The translations under genes and the position numbers were made by a program. A stretch of DNA of 64,000 nt from assembly GCF_000425065.1 (NCBI RefSeq), contig NZ_AULB01000022.1, positions 96,351 through 160,350 on the forward strand, in the 5' to 3' direction. The stretch is from Actinomadura rifamycini DSM 43936 (GTDB lineage Bacteria; Actinomycetota; Actinomycetes; Streptosporangiales; Streptosporangiaceae). The notes under the pieces were generated by a model. It searched no databases. It was not told the origin of the DNA and saw only the letters and a program-made list of their open reading frames with translations. Of the stretch, positions 50,066 through 57,886 are shown in pieces (within the stretch, counting starts at the first letter, position 1; every line of letters starts with the position of its first letter).

Positions 50066-50703
50066 GGGGTCACCGGCCACAGGGAGCGGAGGAGGCATCC
50101 GGCCAGGACGGCGGCGACCGCGACGGCGCCCCACGCGGTGAGGACCGTGAAGACGAGGACCGGGTCGCCGAGCGCGGCCGTGACGGAGACGAGCGCGAAC
50201 CGTTCGGGGCGCGGCAGCACGACGAGCCTCGCGAGGCCGGTGGGGCGGCCGGGGACCGCGGCGGGGTGGCGGGCCGCGAAGGACGCGGCGATCGTCCGGC
50301 CGAGGGCGGGCAGGACGAGCGCGAGCGCGGCCGCCCCCCACACCCCGGCGGGCCCGCCGGGCGCGACCGTCCCGGCGGAGGCGAGCGGTCCGGCGCCGCC
50401 GGCGGCGGGACCGGCGGCGGCCCCGGCCGCGAGGCCCGCGTAGACGATCGCCTCCTCGGCCCGGCGCAGCAGCGCCGACCGCCACACCTGCCGCCGCGTC
50501 GCGGCGCCCGCGCGGGCGAGGGCGGCGTCGACGCGGGCCAGCACGACGGTCGCGGCGAGCAGCAGCGCGCCCGCGACGGCCCCGGTGCGGGCGGCGTCCG
50601 AGAACCAGACGGCGGCCAGCACGGCGAGGCCCAGGGAGATCGGCGCCGTCGTACCGGGGGTGAGGCCCCAGCGGGCTGCGCGGCGCACCGTCTGCTGCTC
50701 CAC
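50062..50703 (-). CDS. Membrane protein resembling a degenerate CDP-alcohol phosphotransferase
   Basis: 213 residues from a GTG at 50703 with GAGAGG upstream; about six hydrophobic segments. It begins like a CDP-alcohol phosphotransferase (GLTPGTTAPISL, residues 13-24, compare TPNQLT in the true enzymes). At the same distance as in the enzyme at 27844 it has ARVDAALAR (56-64), where the motif DxxDGxxAR should be. Only the second Asp (59) and Ala-Arg (63-64) remain; the first, third and fourth Asp are Ala, Ala and Arg, and both Gly are gone. It cannot be a normal catalyst. It may be a pseudo-enzyme partner of the active phosphotransferase at 46736. It heads the operon, 118 bases from a divergent cytidylyltransferase. 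Confidence 0.6.
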   Translation of the reverse strand: MEQQTVRRAARWGLTPGTTAPISLGLAVLAAVWFSDAARTGAVAGALLLAATVVLARVDAALARAGAATRRQVWRSALLRRAEEAIVYAGLAAGAAAGPAAGGAGPLASAGTVAPGGPAGVWGAAALALVLPALGRTIAASFAARHPAAVPGRPTGLARLVVLPRPERFALVSVTAALGDPVLVFTVLTAWGAVAVAAVLAGCLLRSLWPVTP

Positions 50704-50821
50704 GGTCGCCTCTCGGTTCGGGCGGGCCGGAGGCCCGCGGGTCCGGTACGTTGAGCGTGAGCCGTACGGTCATGGCAGAGCGTAATGCTTCGGTGACCGG
50801 TTGTGTCGAGAACGGGGAGAC

Positions 50822-51523
50822 ATGGGTACGCGGACGGTCGCGGTGGTGCTCGCCGGAGGTGTCGGCGCGCGGCTGGGCGCGGGGCGCCCCAAGCAGCTCA
50901 TCGAGGTCGGCGGCCGGCCGATCCTGGGCCGTGCCGTCGCCGCGTTCGACGGGCATCCGCGCATCGACGAGGTGCTGGTCGTCATGGCGTCCGGGCACCT
51001 GCGCGCGGCCGGGACGATCGTCGCGCCGTTCGGCAAGGTCACGGGCGTGATCGCGGGCGGCGACACGCGTACCGGGTCGACGGTGGCGGCGCTGGAGGCG
51101 CTGGCCGGGCGGCCGGACGACGCGCGGGTGCTGTTCCACGACGCGGCCCGCCCGTTCGTCGGCGCCGCCGTGATCGACCGCGTGCTGGACGCCCTGGAGG
51201 ACGACGCGGCGGTCGCGGTGGGGGTGCCGAGCCCCGACACGGTCGTCGTGGTGGCGGACGGCCTGGTCGCGTCGATGCCGCCCCGGGAGACGATGAGCCG
51301 GTTCCAGACGCCGCAGGGGTTCGTGCTCGGCACGATCCGCAAGGCGTACGAGATCGCGCTGGCGGATCCGGAGCTGGCCGCGACCGACGACTGCGGGATC
51401 GTGCACCGCTACCTGCCGGAGGTGCCGATCCGCGTGGTGGCGGGCGACGACCGGAACCTGAAGGTCACGCGTCCGCTGGACATCGCGCTCGCCGAGCACA
51501 TCGCCGCGGAGGAGAATCCGTGA
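50822..51523 (+). CDS. IspD/TarI-like cytidylyltransferase
   Basis: 233 residues from the ATG at 50822 (GGGGAG upstream). The signature VVLAGGVGARLGAGRPKQLI (8-27) is that of IspD/TarI enzymes, with LFHDAARPFV near 105 and MSRFQTPQGF near 160. IspD joins CTP to methylerythritol phosphate; TarI uses ribitol phosphate. The usual actinomycete ispD sits with ispF, which is absent here. The stop overlaps a glycerophosphodiesterase start, and the gene is divergent from the G1P-dehydrogenase operon within a teichoic-acid-like region. A polyol-phosphate cytidylyltransferase (CDP-ribitol or CDP-glycerol) is therefore the better guess. The family is certain, the substrate is not. Confidence 0.85.
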   Translation: MGTRTVAVVLAGGVGARLGAGRPKQLIEVGGRPILGRAVAAFDGHPRIDEVLVVMASGHLRAAGTIVAPFGKVTGVIAGGDTRTGSTVAALEALAGRPDDARVLFHDAARPFVGAAVIDRVLDALEDDAAVAVGVPSPDTVVVVADGLVASMPPRETMSRFQTPQGFVLGTIRKAYEIALADPELAATDDCGIVHRYLPEVPIRVVAGDDRNLKVTRPLDIALAEHIAAEENP

Positions 51524-52269
51524 TCTTCGAGAGCACCCCCACGATCATCGGCCACCGCGGTTTCGGGTCGGGCGACCAGCCGGTCCCCGGGACGGGCCGG
51601 ACGGTGGCGGAGAACACGCTGGAGTCGATGCTGGCCGCCGTGGACGCGGGCCTGTCGTGGGTGGAGCTCGACGTGACGCGGACGGGCGACGACCATCTCG
51701 TCCTGCGGCACGACCCGACGATCCCGGACGGGTCGCACGTCGTCGACCTGCCCGCGACCGACAGCGGCCTGCCGCGCCTCGCGGACGTCCTCGACGCGCT
51801 GCCGCCGCACGTCGCGGTGGACGTGGACGTGAAGACCGTCCTGGAGGACGCGCTGGACGACCCGGACCGGCGGACGGGCGCGCTGCTGGTCCCGCTGCTG
51901 CGGCGGGAGGCGCGGCGGCGGCCGCTGCTGGTGACGTCGTTCGACCCGGCGCTGCTGGCGTTCCTGCGGGACGAGGTGCCGGGCGTCCCGCTCGGGCTGC
52001 TGACGTGGCTGCGGTTCCCGCTGTGGCACGCCGTCCCGGCGGCGGCGGGGCTGGGGCTGCAGGCGGTGGCGGTTCACACGGGGTCGTGCGGGTTCGAGCA
52101 CCCCGACACCCGGCTGCGTCCGCTGGACCACTGCGTGAACGCGGCGCACAAGGCGGGCCTGGAGGTCGTCGCCTGGTGCCCGACGGCCGAGCACGCGCCG
52201 CGCTACGCGGAGGCGGGCATCGACGCGATGGTCGTCAACGACGTCCCGGGCGTCCTCGCCGCGCTCTGA
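51520..52269 (+). CDS. Glycerophosphodiester phosphodiesterase
   Basis: 249 residues from a GTG that overlaps the preceding stop (GTGA). The GDPD catalytic set is clear: IGHRGF (10-15), AENTLESM with the metal-binding Glu near 34, VELDVTRTGDD near 52 and LVLRHDPTIPDGS near 65 with the second catalytic His. No signal peptide is seen, so it should act in the cytoplasm. It would split glycerophosphodiesters into alcohol and glycerol phosphate. Coupled to the cytidylyltransferase, it may recycle or supply glycerol phosphate to the polymer pathway; ordinary lipid turnover is the alternative. Confidence 0.9.
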   Translation: MIFESTPTIIGHRGFGSGDQPVPGTGRTVAENTLESMLAAVDAGLSWVELDVTRTGDDHLVLRHDPTIPDGSHVVDLPATDSGLPRLADVLDALPPHVAVDVDVKTVLEDALDDPDRRTGALLVPLLRREARRRPLLVTSFDPALLAFLRDEVPGVPLGLLTWLRFPLWHAVPAAAGLGLQAVAVHTGSCGFEHPDTRLRPLDHCVNAAHKAGLEVVAWCPTAEHAPRYAEAGIDAMVVNDVPGVLAAL

Positions 52270-52329
52270 CCGCCGAACCGGGCGCGTGGCCCGCCCCGGC
52301 GGGGCCGGTCTCCGTGGCCCGGTTTCCGG

Positions 52330-53067
52330 CTAGCGCCCGCGCAGGTCGTCGTCCCCGTACATGCGGGTCCACTCGCCGCCCTCGCCCTGCCCGCGGTACG
52401 GCTCGGGACGGTCGCCCTCGCGCCCGAAGGGGACGGCCCCGGACGGCGGCGTCTGCGGCTCCTGGGGCCGCGCCGGCCCCGGCGGCTGCGGCTGCCCCGG
52501 CGGCTGCGTGAACGACGGGGCGAACGGCTCCGGCCGCTCCTGCGGCCGCGGCGCCCCGGCGCCCGGCATCGGCGGCGGCCCGCCCACCGGCGCGGGCGGC
52601 GGCCCCAGCGGACGCGGCGCGGCGGCGCGGCCGGCCCACCGGCTCGGCATCACCGACGCCGCGAGGAGCACCAGCCCGAGCAGCAGCAGGACGCCGTACG
52701 GGCCGGCGATGCCGATGTAGGGCAGTTCGAGATCGCCGGGAAGGACGTCCCGCGTGAACTGCTGCCGCAGCATCCAGCCGGGGTCGACGATCCACACGCC
52801 GCCGACGGCCGTGAGCAGGAGGCCGGGGAGCAGCGAGGCGAGCGGCGACACGCGGGGCGCGACGGCGAGGGCGACCAGCACGGCCGTGCCCAGCAGCAGC
52901 GCCGCGCCGAGCCAGCGCTCCGAGCCCGCGTCCCCGCCGAACGTGGCCGCCACGCGTCCCACGGAACGGTGCATCTGGTAGACGCCGTACAGCAGGACCA
53001 AGGGGATCAGCGGGGCCAGGACCACGCCGATCAGGCCGCCGAGCGCGTGACGTGCTCCATTGGACAT
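52330..53067 (-). CDS. Membrane protein with a Pro-rich C-terminal tail, function unknown
   Basis: 245 residues from the ATG at 53067, with a GGAGGTGG site. Four hydrophobic segments occupy residues of about 10-135. The remaining 105 residues are Pro/Gly/Gln-rich and disordered, with repeated short PPxPxG patterns, probably cytoplasmic. I recognise no domain. It stands alone between the glycerophosphodiesterase (convergent, 60 bases) and a GT2 gene on the same strand (242 bases away), so no operon role can be inferred. Confidence 0.7.
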   Translation of the reverse strand: MSNGARHALGGLIGVVLAPLIPLVLLYGVYQMHRSVGRVAATFGGDAGSERWLGAALLLGTAVLVALAVAPRVSPLASLLPGLLLTAVGGVWIVDPGWMLRQQFTRDVLPGDLELPYIGIAGPYGVLLLLGLVLLAASVMPSRWAGRAAAPRPLGPPPAPVGGPPPMPGAGAPRPQERPEPFAPSFTQPPGQPQPPGPARPQEPQTPPSGAVPFGREGDRPEPYRGQGEGGEWTRMYGDDDLRGR

Positions 53068-53309
53068 CGGGCCACCTCCAGGGCGCCGGGCCGGTGGCGG
53101 GGTCTCGCCACCGTAACCCTGAGACGGCCCCGGGCACACCCCCGGTTCCGCCCAAGATGTCCGAAAGATACCCCCATTCGCTCCCGCCCGGGCGGAAGCG
53201 GCCGCCGGCCGCCCGACCGTCGGCCGGCGCTCCGGTCCGGCCGTCGGCCGGGCCGATCGCCGTGGGAGGGACGCCCGCGCCCCGGCGGACGCGGTCGTCC
53301 GGCCGGCGG

Positions 53310-54380
53310 TCAGACGACGGGCTCGCCGGGCTTCGCCGGGGTCGGCTGGCCGAGCCGCGGCGGGCTCGTCAGGAAGCCGACGCCCCAGGTGACGTGCATG
53401 GTCGCGAAGACGAGCGGGAGCCGCACCCACGCGGCGGGCGGCAGCCCGCGGCCCTCGACGGCCGCGCCCGCGACCATCGCGAGCGCGTACCCGCCGGGCA
53501 GGATCCAGCCGGGCCAGAACCCGAACGCCCCGGCGACGGCGCCCGCCGTCATCGCCACCACGGCGATGGGCGGCGCGAGGTAGCGCAGGTTGAGGGTGCC
53601 GGCGTGCTCGCGGCCGACGACGCGGCGCCAGCGGCCGGTCTGGAAGTACTGCTTGGCGAGGGCGCGCAGGTCGGGCCGGGGCCGGTAGGTGACGCGCATC
53701 CGCGGGGTGAAGAAGATCCGCCCGCCGGTCTGCCGGATGCGGTGGTTCATCTCCCAGTCCTGCGCGCGGGTGAACGTCTCGTCGTAGCCGCCGACCCGGT
53801 CGAGGGCGCTGCGCCGGAACGTCCCGAGGTAGACGGTCTCGACCTCGCCGGCCTCGCCGCCGGTGTGGAAGCGGGCGTTGCCGACGCCGAGCTTGGACGT
53901 CATCGCGCGCGCGACGGCCTGCTCGAACGGGGTGGTGCCCTCGGCGGCCATGATGCCGCCGACGTTGTCGGCGCCCGTCTCCTCCATCGTCTCGACGGCG
54001 GCGCGGACGTAGTCGGGCGGCAGCAGCGAGTGCCCGTCCACCCGGACGATGATCGAGTACTGCGACGCCTTGATCGCGATGTTGAGGCCCTGCGGCGTCC
54101 GGCCGGTCGGGTTGGACACCACGACGATGCGCGGGTCCTCGGCGGCGAGCCGGTGGGCGATGTCGTCGGTGCGGTCGCGGGACGGCCCGAGGGCGAGCAC
54201 GAGTTCGAGCTCGCCCGGGTAGTCCTGGGTCAGGATGCGGCGCACGGCGTCGGTGAGGTGCCGCTGCTCGTTGAGGACGGGCATCACCACCGACACCGCG
54301 GGCCAGGTGCGTCCGCCGGCGTCGGTGCTGGTCCGTGGCGCGTGCTGCGCGGCGCGCTGCGCATGGGGAGACGGGTTCAT
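53310..54380 (-). CDS. Glycosyltransferase family 2 (ExoA/succinoglycan-type)
   Basis: 356 residues from the ATG at 54380. The GT-A fold has VSVVMPVLNEQRHLTDAV near 30, IVRVDGHSLLPPDYV near 112 (the DGH replaces the usual DxD), and the TRAQDWEMNHRIRQTGG segment near 205 carrying the catalytic-base region. Three hydrophobic segments at the C-terminus (about 265-340) anchor it. This pattern resembles ExoA-like beta-glucosyltransferases of exopolysaccharide synthesis. It is divergent from the second LCP gene across 246 bases, which supports a part in the same envelope pathway. A 7-bp stem (53221-53227 with 53237-53243) lies past its stop as a possible terminator. Confidence 0.9.
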   Translation of the reverse strand: MNPSPHAQRAAQHAPRTSTDAGGRTWPAVSVVMPVLNEQRHLTDAVRRILTQDYPGELELVLALGPSRDRTDDIAHRLAAEDPRIVVVSNPTGRTPQGLNIAIKASQYSIIVRVDGHSLLPPDYVRAAVETMEETGADNVGGIMAAEGTTPFEQAVARAMTSKLGVGNARFHTGGEAGEVETVYLGTFRRSALDRVGGYDETFTRAQDWEMNHRIRQTGGRIFFTPRMRVTYRPRPDLRALAKQYFQTGRWRRVVGREHAGTLNLRYLAPPIAVVAMTAGAVAGAFGFWPGWILPGGYALAMVAGAAVEGRGLPPAAWVRLPLVFATMHVTWGVGFLTSPPRLGQPTPAKPGEPVV

Positions 54381-54544
54381 GGGCTCGCGGGCGCATCCGG
54401 CCGGAGCAGGCCGGAGGAGGCCCCCCTTCCTCTCTCTTGCTCGCTTGTCCGACGCAGCCCACGTCGCCCAGGTTCGCGTGCGGGGCCGCCGGGGTGTGGT
54501 CAGGACGGCGTTACGTTACCGCAAGGACACGCGGTCCAGATGGC

Positions 54545-54587
54545 GGTGAGTCGGGTGTTCCCCACTTTAAGGTGGTCGAGACTCACC
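54545..54587. promoter_or_regulatory. Nested inverted repeat upstream of the second LCP gene
   Basis: GGTGAGTC (54545-54552) is repeated inverted as GACTCACC (54580-54587), and CCAC (54562-54565) pairs with GTGG (54572-54575) inside it. The element lies 40-82 bases before the ATG at 54627, so it is either an operator or a leader hairpin. A GTTACGTTAC direct repeat lies about 30 bases further upstream. Confidence 0.4.
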
Positions 54588-54626
54588 CAGCACATCCGAC
54601 GACGTTCTTCGGGAGGCGGCGGCGGC

Positions 54627-56303
54627 ATGACGGACGGGCACGGCCCGGGTCGCGACGACCCGTTCGCCGACGGTGACGCCGACCCGCTGGAGCGCTACTT
54701 CCGGCCCCGGCCGGGCGCGGACGGGCGGGCGGACGGCGACGACGGCGACATCGACGGCGTGACGATCGACGGGATGCCCGCGCCGCGGGTGCCGGTGGAG
54801 GGCCCGCGGGGGCCGCGCCGACCGGGGCCGCGGCTGAGCCCGCGGGCCGCGTCGAGCGCGCGGCGGCAGCGGCGGCTGCTGGCGGTCACGGCGGGGATGT
54901 CGGCGTTCGTGCTGCTCACGTCCGGTGGGGCGTGGGCGTTCCAGAACTACGTGACGGGCGCGATCGACAAGATCTCGATCGACGGCCTGGACAAGGACGC
55001 CGGGGGCGTCGAGGGCCCGATGACGGTGCTGATCGCGGGGGTCGACCGGCGCGACGGGCTGTCGAAGGAGCAGATCAAGGCCGCGAAGCTGGGCAAGTTC
55101 CCGGGCGAGCGCTCGGACACGATGATGCTGCTGCACGTGTCGGGCGACCGGAAGCGGGTCTCGGTCGTGAGCCTGCCGCGGGACTCGTACGTGACGATCC
55201 CGGCGCACGAGTCGAACGGGTCGGAGGGCGCGAAGGGGCAGAAGGTGCCGGCGCGTCCGGGCAAGCTGACGTGGGCGTACCAGTTCGGCGGGGCGAGCCT
55301 CGCGGTGAAGACGGTGAAGCGCGCGACGGGCGTGTCGATCGACCACTACGTCGAGGTCAACTTCTACGGGTTCGTGAAGATGGTCGACGCGCTGGGCGGC
55401 GTGGACGTGTGCGTCGAGCAGCCCGTCGACGACCCGAAGAGCGGGCTGCGGCTGGCCGCCGGGAAGTCGCACCTGGACGGGATGAAGGCGCTCGCGTTCG
55501 CCCGCACCCGGTACTCGCTGACCGGGGGCAGCGACCTCGGCCGGATCGACCGGCAGCAGCAGTTCCTGGCGGCGCTGATGCGGCAGGCGATGTCGACGGA
55601 GACGCTGCGGAACCCGGTGAAGTCGACGAAGTTCCTGGACGCGGCGCTGGGCACGCTGACGGTGGACGACCAGCTCGCCGAGGACCTGCCGAAGATGGTC
55701 GACGAGATGCGCGAGCTGTCGACCGACGACCTGACGTTCGCGAAGGTGCCGCTGGAGAACCCGGACCACCAGGCCACGCTGTGGAACGCGGCGGCCCCGC
55801 AGTCGACGGTGAAGTGGGACGAGGAGCCGGCGCGGGAGCTGTTCCAGAAGATCGAGGGCGACCGGCGGCTGGAGGCGCCGAAGCCGGCGCCGTCCACGCC
55901 GTCCCCGACGCGGAAGCCCGAGGACCGGCTGACGGTGCCGCCGGAGGACATCTCGGTGCGGGTGCTGAACGCGATCGGGACGCAGGGCCTGGCGACGGAG
56001 GCCGGACGGCAGCTGGAGGAGGCGGGCTTCGAGGCGAGCGTCGTGCCGGGGCTGGCGCGGCGCGGCCTGCAGACGACGGAGATCCGGTACGGGCCGTCCC
56101 GGGCGGAGGCGGCGAAGACGCTGGCCAAGGCGCTGCCGGGCGCGAAGCTGAAGAAGCTGGACGAGCTCCAGGCGGAGATCCAGGTGTACGTGGGCGGCGA
56201 CTGGGACGGCGTCGAGAAGGTGAAGGTCGAGTCGGCGGAGCCGACGCCGTCGCCGAGCGCGGACACGTCCGTCGAGACGGGGACCCAGAAGCTCTGCGGC
56301 TAG
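54627..56303 (+). CDS. LytR-CpsA-Psr (LCP) family glycopolymer transferase, second copy
   Basis: 558 residues from the ATG at 54627 (GGGAGG 11 bases before). A long acidic and Pro-rich cytoplasmic lead (about 1-85) precedes a single membrane helix (about 92-112). The LCP domain has VLIAGVDRRDG near 134, RSDTMMLLHV near 162 and SLPRDSYVT near 182, which carry the pyrophosphate-binding Arg and Asp residues. The FARTRYSLTGGSDLGRIDRQ segment lies near 291-310. A LytR_C domain ends the chain (about 440-530), then a Ser/Pro tail. Two LCP proteins in one locus could serve two polymers or act redundantly. The stop codon is part of an inverted repeat upstream of the next gene. Confidence 0.93.
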   Translation: MTDGHGPGRDDPFADGDADPLERYFRPRPGADGRADGDDGDIDGVTIDGMPAPRVPVEGPRGPRRPGPRLSPRAASSARRQRRLLAVTAGMSAFVLLTSGGAWAFQNYVTGAIDKISIDGLDKDAGGVEGPMTVLIAGVDRRDGLSKEQIKAAKLGKFPGERSDTMMLLHVSGDRKRVSVVSLPRDSYVTIPAHESNGSEGAKGQKVPARPGKLTWAYQFGGASLAVKTVKRATGVSIDHYVEVNFYGFVKMVDALGGVDVCVEQPVDDPKSGLRLAAGKSHLDGMKALAFARTRYSLTGGSDLGRIDRQQQFLAALMRQAMSTETLRNPVKSTKFLDAALGTLTVDDQLAEDLPKMVDEMRELSTDDLTFAKVPLENPDHQATLWNAAAPQSTVKWDEEPARELFQKIEGDRRLEAPKPAPSTPSPTRKPEDRLTVPPEDISVRVLNAIGTQGLATEAGRQLEEAGFEASVVPGLARRGLQTTEIRYGPSRAEAAKTLAKALPGAKLKKLDELQAEIQVYVGGDWDGVEKVKVESAEPTPSPSADTSVETGTQKLCG

Positions 56304-56316
56304 AATTCGGTTCTAG
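56300..56316. promoter_or_regulatory. Inverted repeat CTAGAA-N5-TTCTAG before the thioesterase gene
   Basis: Perfect six-base arms with a five-base spacer, overlapping the LCP stop codon and ending 16 bases before the thioesterase GTG. It resembles the TAGAAC-N2-GTTCTA sites near 41.7 and 42.7 kb, but the centre is one base longer. A TetR-type regulator of acyl-CoA genes is a possible ligand. Confidence 0.45.
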
Positions 56317-56331
56317 TCGAAAGGAGCCGTT

Positions 56332-57117
56332 GTGGACGGGTTCTACGAGCCGCTGGCCGACGGCGGGTTCGCCTCCACTCCCGCGACCGCGGGGCCGTGG
56401 TCGCCGGAGTTCCAGCACGCCGGGCCGGTCGCCGGGCTGGTCGGCCGGGCCTTCGAGCGGCACGAGCCGGTCCCGGGCACCCGGGTGGCGCGGATGACGA
56501 TGGAGATCCTCGGCCCGGTGCCGGTCGCGCCGCTGGGCGTCGCGGTGCGGACCGTCCGCCCGGGGCGGCGCGTCACGCTGCTGGAGGCGGAGCTGGCCCA
56601 CGAGGGGCGCCCGGTGGTGCGGGCGACCGCGTGGCGGACGCTGCGGGCGCCGGACGGCGTCGCGCCGATCGTCCGCACGCCGCCCCCGCCGCCGCTGCCC
56701 GCCGGGTCCGGCCCCCTGGAGGCGTGGGCGGGCGCCCACATGGACGGCTACCTCTCGGCGATGGAGTGGCGCCTCGTCGAGGGCTCGTTCTCCGCGCCCG
56801 GCCCCGCCACGACGTGGGCGCGGTCGCGGGTGCCGCTCGTCGCCGGGGAGGACGACACGCCGCTGGTGCGGGCGCTCGTCCTGTCCGACAGCGTGTCGGG
56901 CGTGGGCAGCGAGATCGACATGACGGCGTGGCAGGTGATCAACACGGACCTGACCGTGGCGCTGCACCGCGACCCCGCCGGCGAGTGGCTGTGCCTGGCC
57001 GGGTCGCTGCAGGTCTCGCCGGGCGGCGGCGCGCTGTGCGAGGGCACGCTGGCGGACGCGTCCGGCGACATCGGACGCGTGCTGCAGACGATGTTCGTGG
57101 ACGCTCTCCCCCGCTGA
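56332..57117 (+). CDS. Acyl-CoA thioesterase family protein (double hotdog, TesB-like)
   Basis: 261 residues from a GTG with AAAGGAG nine bases upstream. The sequence reads as two hotdog halves: the first includes GPWSPEFQHAGPVAGLVGRA (about 21-40) and RMTMEILGPVPVAPL; the second includes LVLSDSVSGVGSEID near 183 and TDLTVALHRDPAGEWLCLAG near 204. This is the 4HBT_3 / TesB-like type of actinomycetes. It would hydrolyse acyl-CoA to free acid and CoA. The Asp-Ser pair in LSDSVSG is a plausible active-site region. The inverted repeat just upstream suggests lipid-responsive regulation separate from the LCP gene. Confidence 0.85.
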   Translation: MDGFYEPLADGGFASTPATAGPWSPEFQHAGPVAGLVGRAFERHEPVPGTRVARMTMEILGPVPVAPLGVAVRTVRPGRRVTLLEAELAHEGRPVVRATAWRTLRAPDGVAPIVRTPPPPPLPAGSGPLEAWAGAHMDGYLSAMEWRLVEGSFSAPGPATTWARSRVPLVAGEDDTPLVRALVLSDSVSGVGSEIDMTAWQVINTDLTVALHRDPAGEWLCLAGSLQVSPGGGALCEGTLADASGDIGRVLQTMFVDALPR

Positions 57118-57228
57118 CCACACGCCGGAGCCACCCCCAGTCGATCATGATTCCGGGACGATCGCTTACTCTCTGTGATGAGAGGCATACAGAGTGATGC
57201 CGTAGTGCGACCGTCAGGAGTGCACACC

Positions 57229-57882
57229 ATGTCGACCAGGAATCTCGGTCTGCTGACCTCGACCGCCGTCGCCGCGTTCGCGCTCGGCGGTTTCGCCGCC
57301 GCCGCGCTCGGCGATGCACCGGCCACGCTCGGGGCGGACACCGTCCCCGCGGCGGCCGTGGCGGCGCCCAACCCGCCCGTGGTGCCCGCGCCGCCCGCGC
57401 CGCCCGAGCCGCCTCCGGGGCCGAAGTCGGCCGCGAAACCGGCGAAGGCCGCCGCGGCGGACGGCAGGGACCTCGCCGCCTGCACCGACGGCAAGTGCGA
57501 GGTCATCGTGCAGGACGGCGATGTGATCAAGCTCGACGACCGGTTCCGGATGGGCCCGATCGGCGTCGGGATCGACGGCGGCCTCGTCACGTTCACGCGC
57601 CAGGACGACGGGACGCGGGCGACGACCACGATCATGACCGGGATCACGAGCACGCAGATCCACTGGAGCGGGCTCACGCTGCGGCCGCGCATGACGGAGG
57701 AGGGCGAGCTCGTCCTCAAGCTCCGCCACCGGGACGCGGGCAAGCTCGCGGAGAAGAAGCCCGCAGCGGACAAGCCCGCGGACGCCAAGCCCGCGGAGCA
57801 GAAGCCCGCGGAGGACAAGCCTGCGGACACCAAGCCCGCGGACACCGAGCCCGCGGAGGACAAGCCTGCGAACCGGCAGTGA
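57229..57882 (+). CDS. Secreted or membrane-anchored protein with C-terminal Lys-Pro-Ala repeats, function unknown
   Basis: 217 residues from the ATG at 57229 (AGGAG nine bases upstream); an earlier ATG at 57175 is possible but lacks a site. A hydrophobic N-terminal segment (about 5-28) acts as a signal or anchor. An Ala/Pro-rich stretch follows, then a compact central domain (about 85-165) with a Cys pair (ACTDGKC) near its start and mostly beta strands. The end is eight units of a five-residue Lys-Pro-Ala repeat, typical of wall-spanning spacers. No family recognised. A possible inverted repeat (CTCTGT at 57171, ACAGAG at 57189) is in the promoter region. A 20-bp hairpin terminator follows at once. 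Confidence 0.7.
   Translation: MSTRNLGLLTSTAVAAFALGGFAAAALGDAPATLGADTVPAAAVAAPNPPVVPAPPAPPEPPPGPKSAAKPAKAAAADGRDLAACTDGKCEVIVQDGDVIKLDDRFRMGPIGVGIDGGLVTFTRQDDGTRATTTIMTGITSTQIHWSGLTLRPRMTEEGELVLKLRHRDAGKLAEKKPAADKPADAKPAEQKPAEDKPADTKPADTEPAEDKPANRQ
57757..57876 (+). repeat. Eight 15-base coding repeats (Lys-Pro-Ala-x-x)
   Basis: Units of 15 bases beginning AAGCCCGC(G/A) encode KPAxx eight times in a row; one unit has Glu in place of Lys. The bases vary mainly at codon 4 and 5 of each unit, so the pattern seems maintained at the protein level. Confidence 0.85.
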
Positions 57883-57886
57883 CGAA

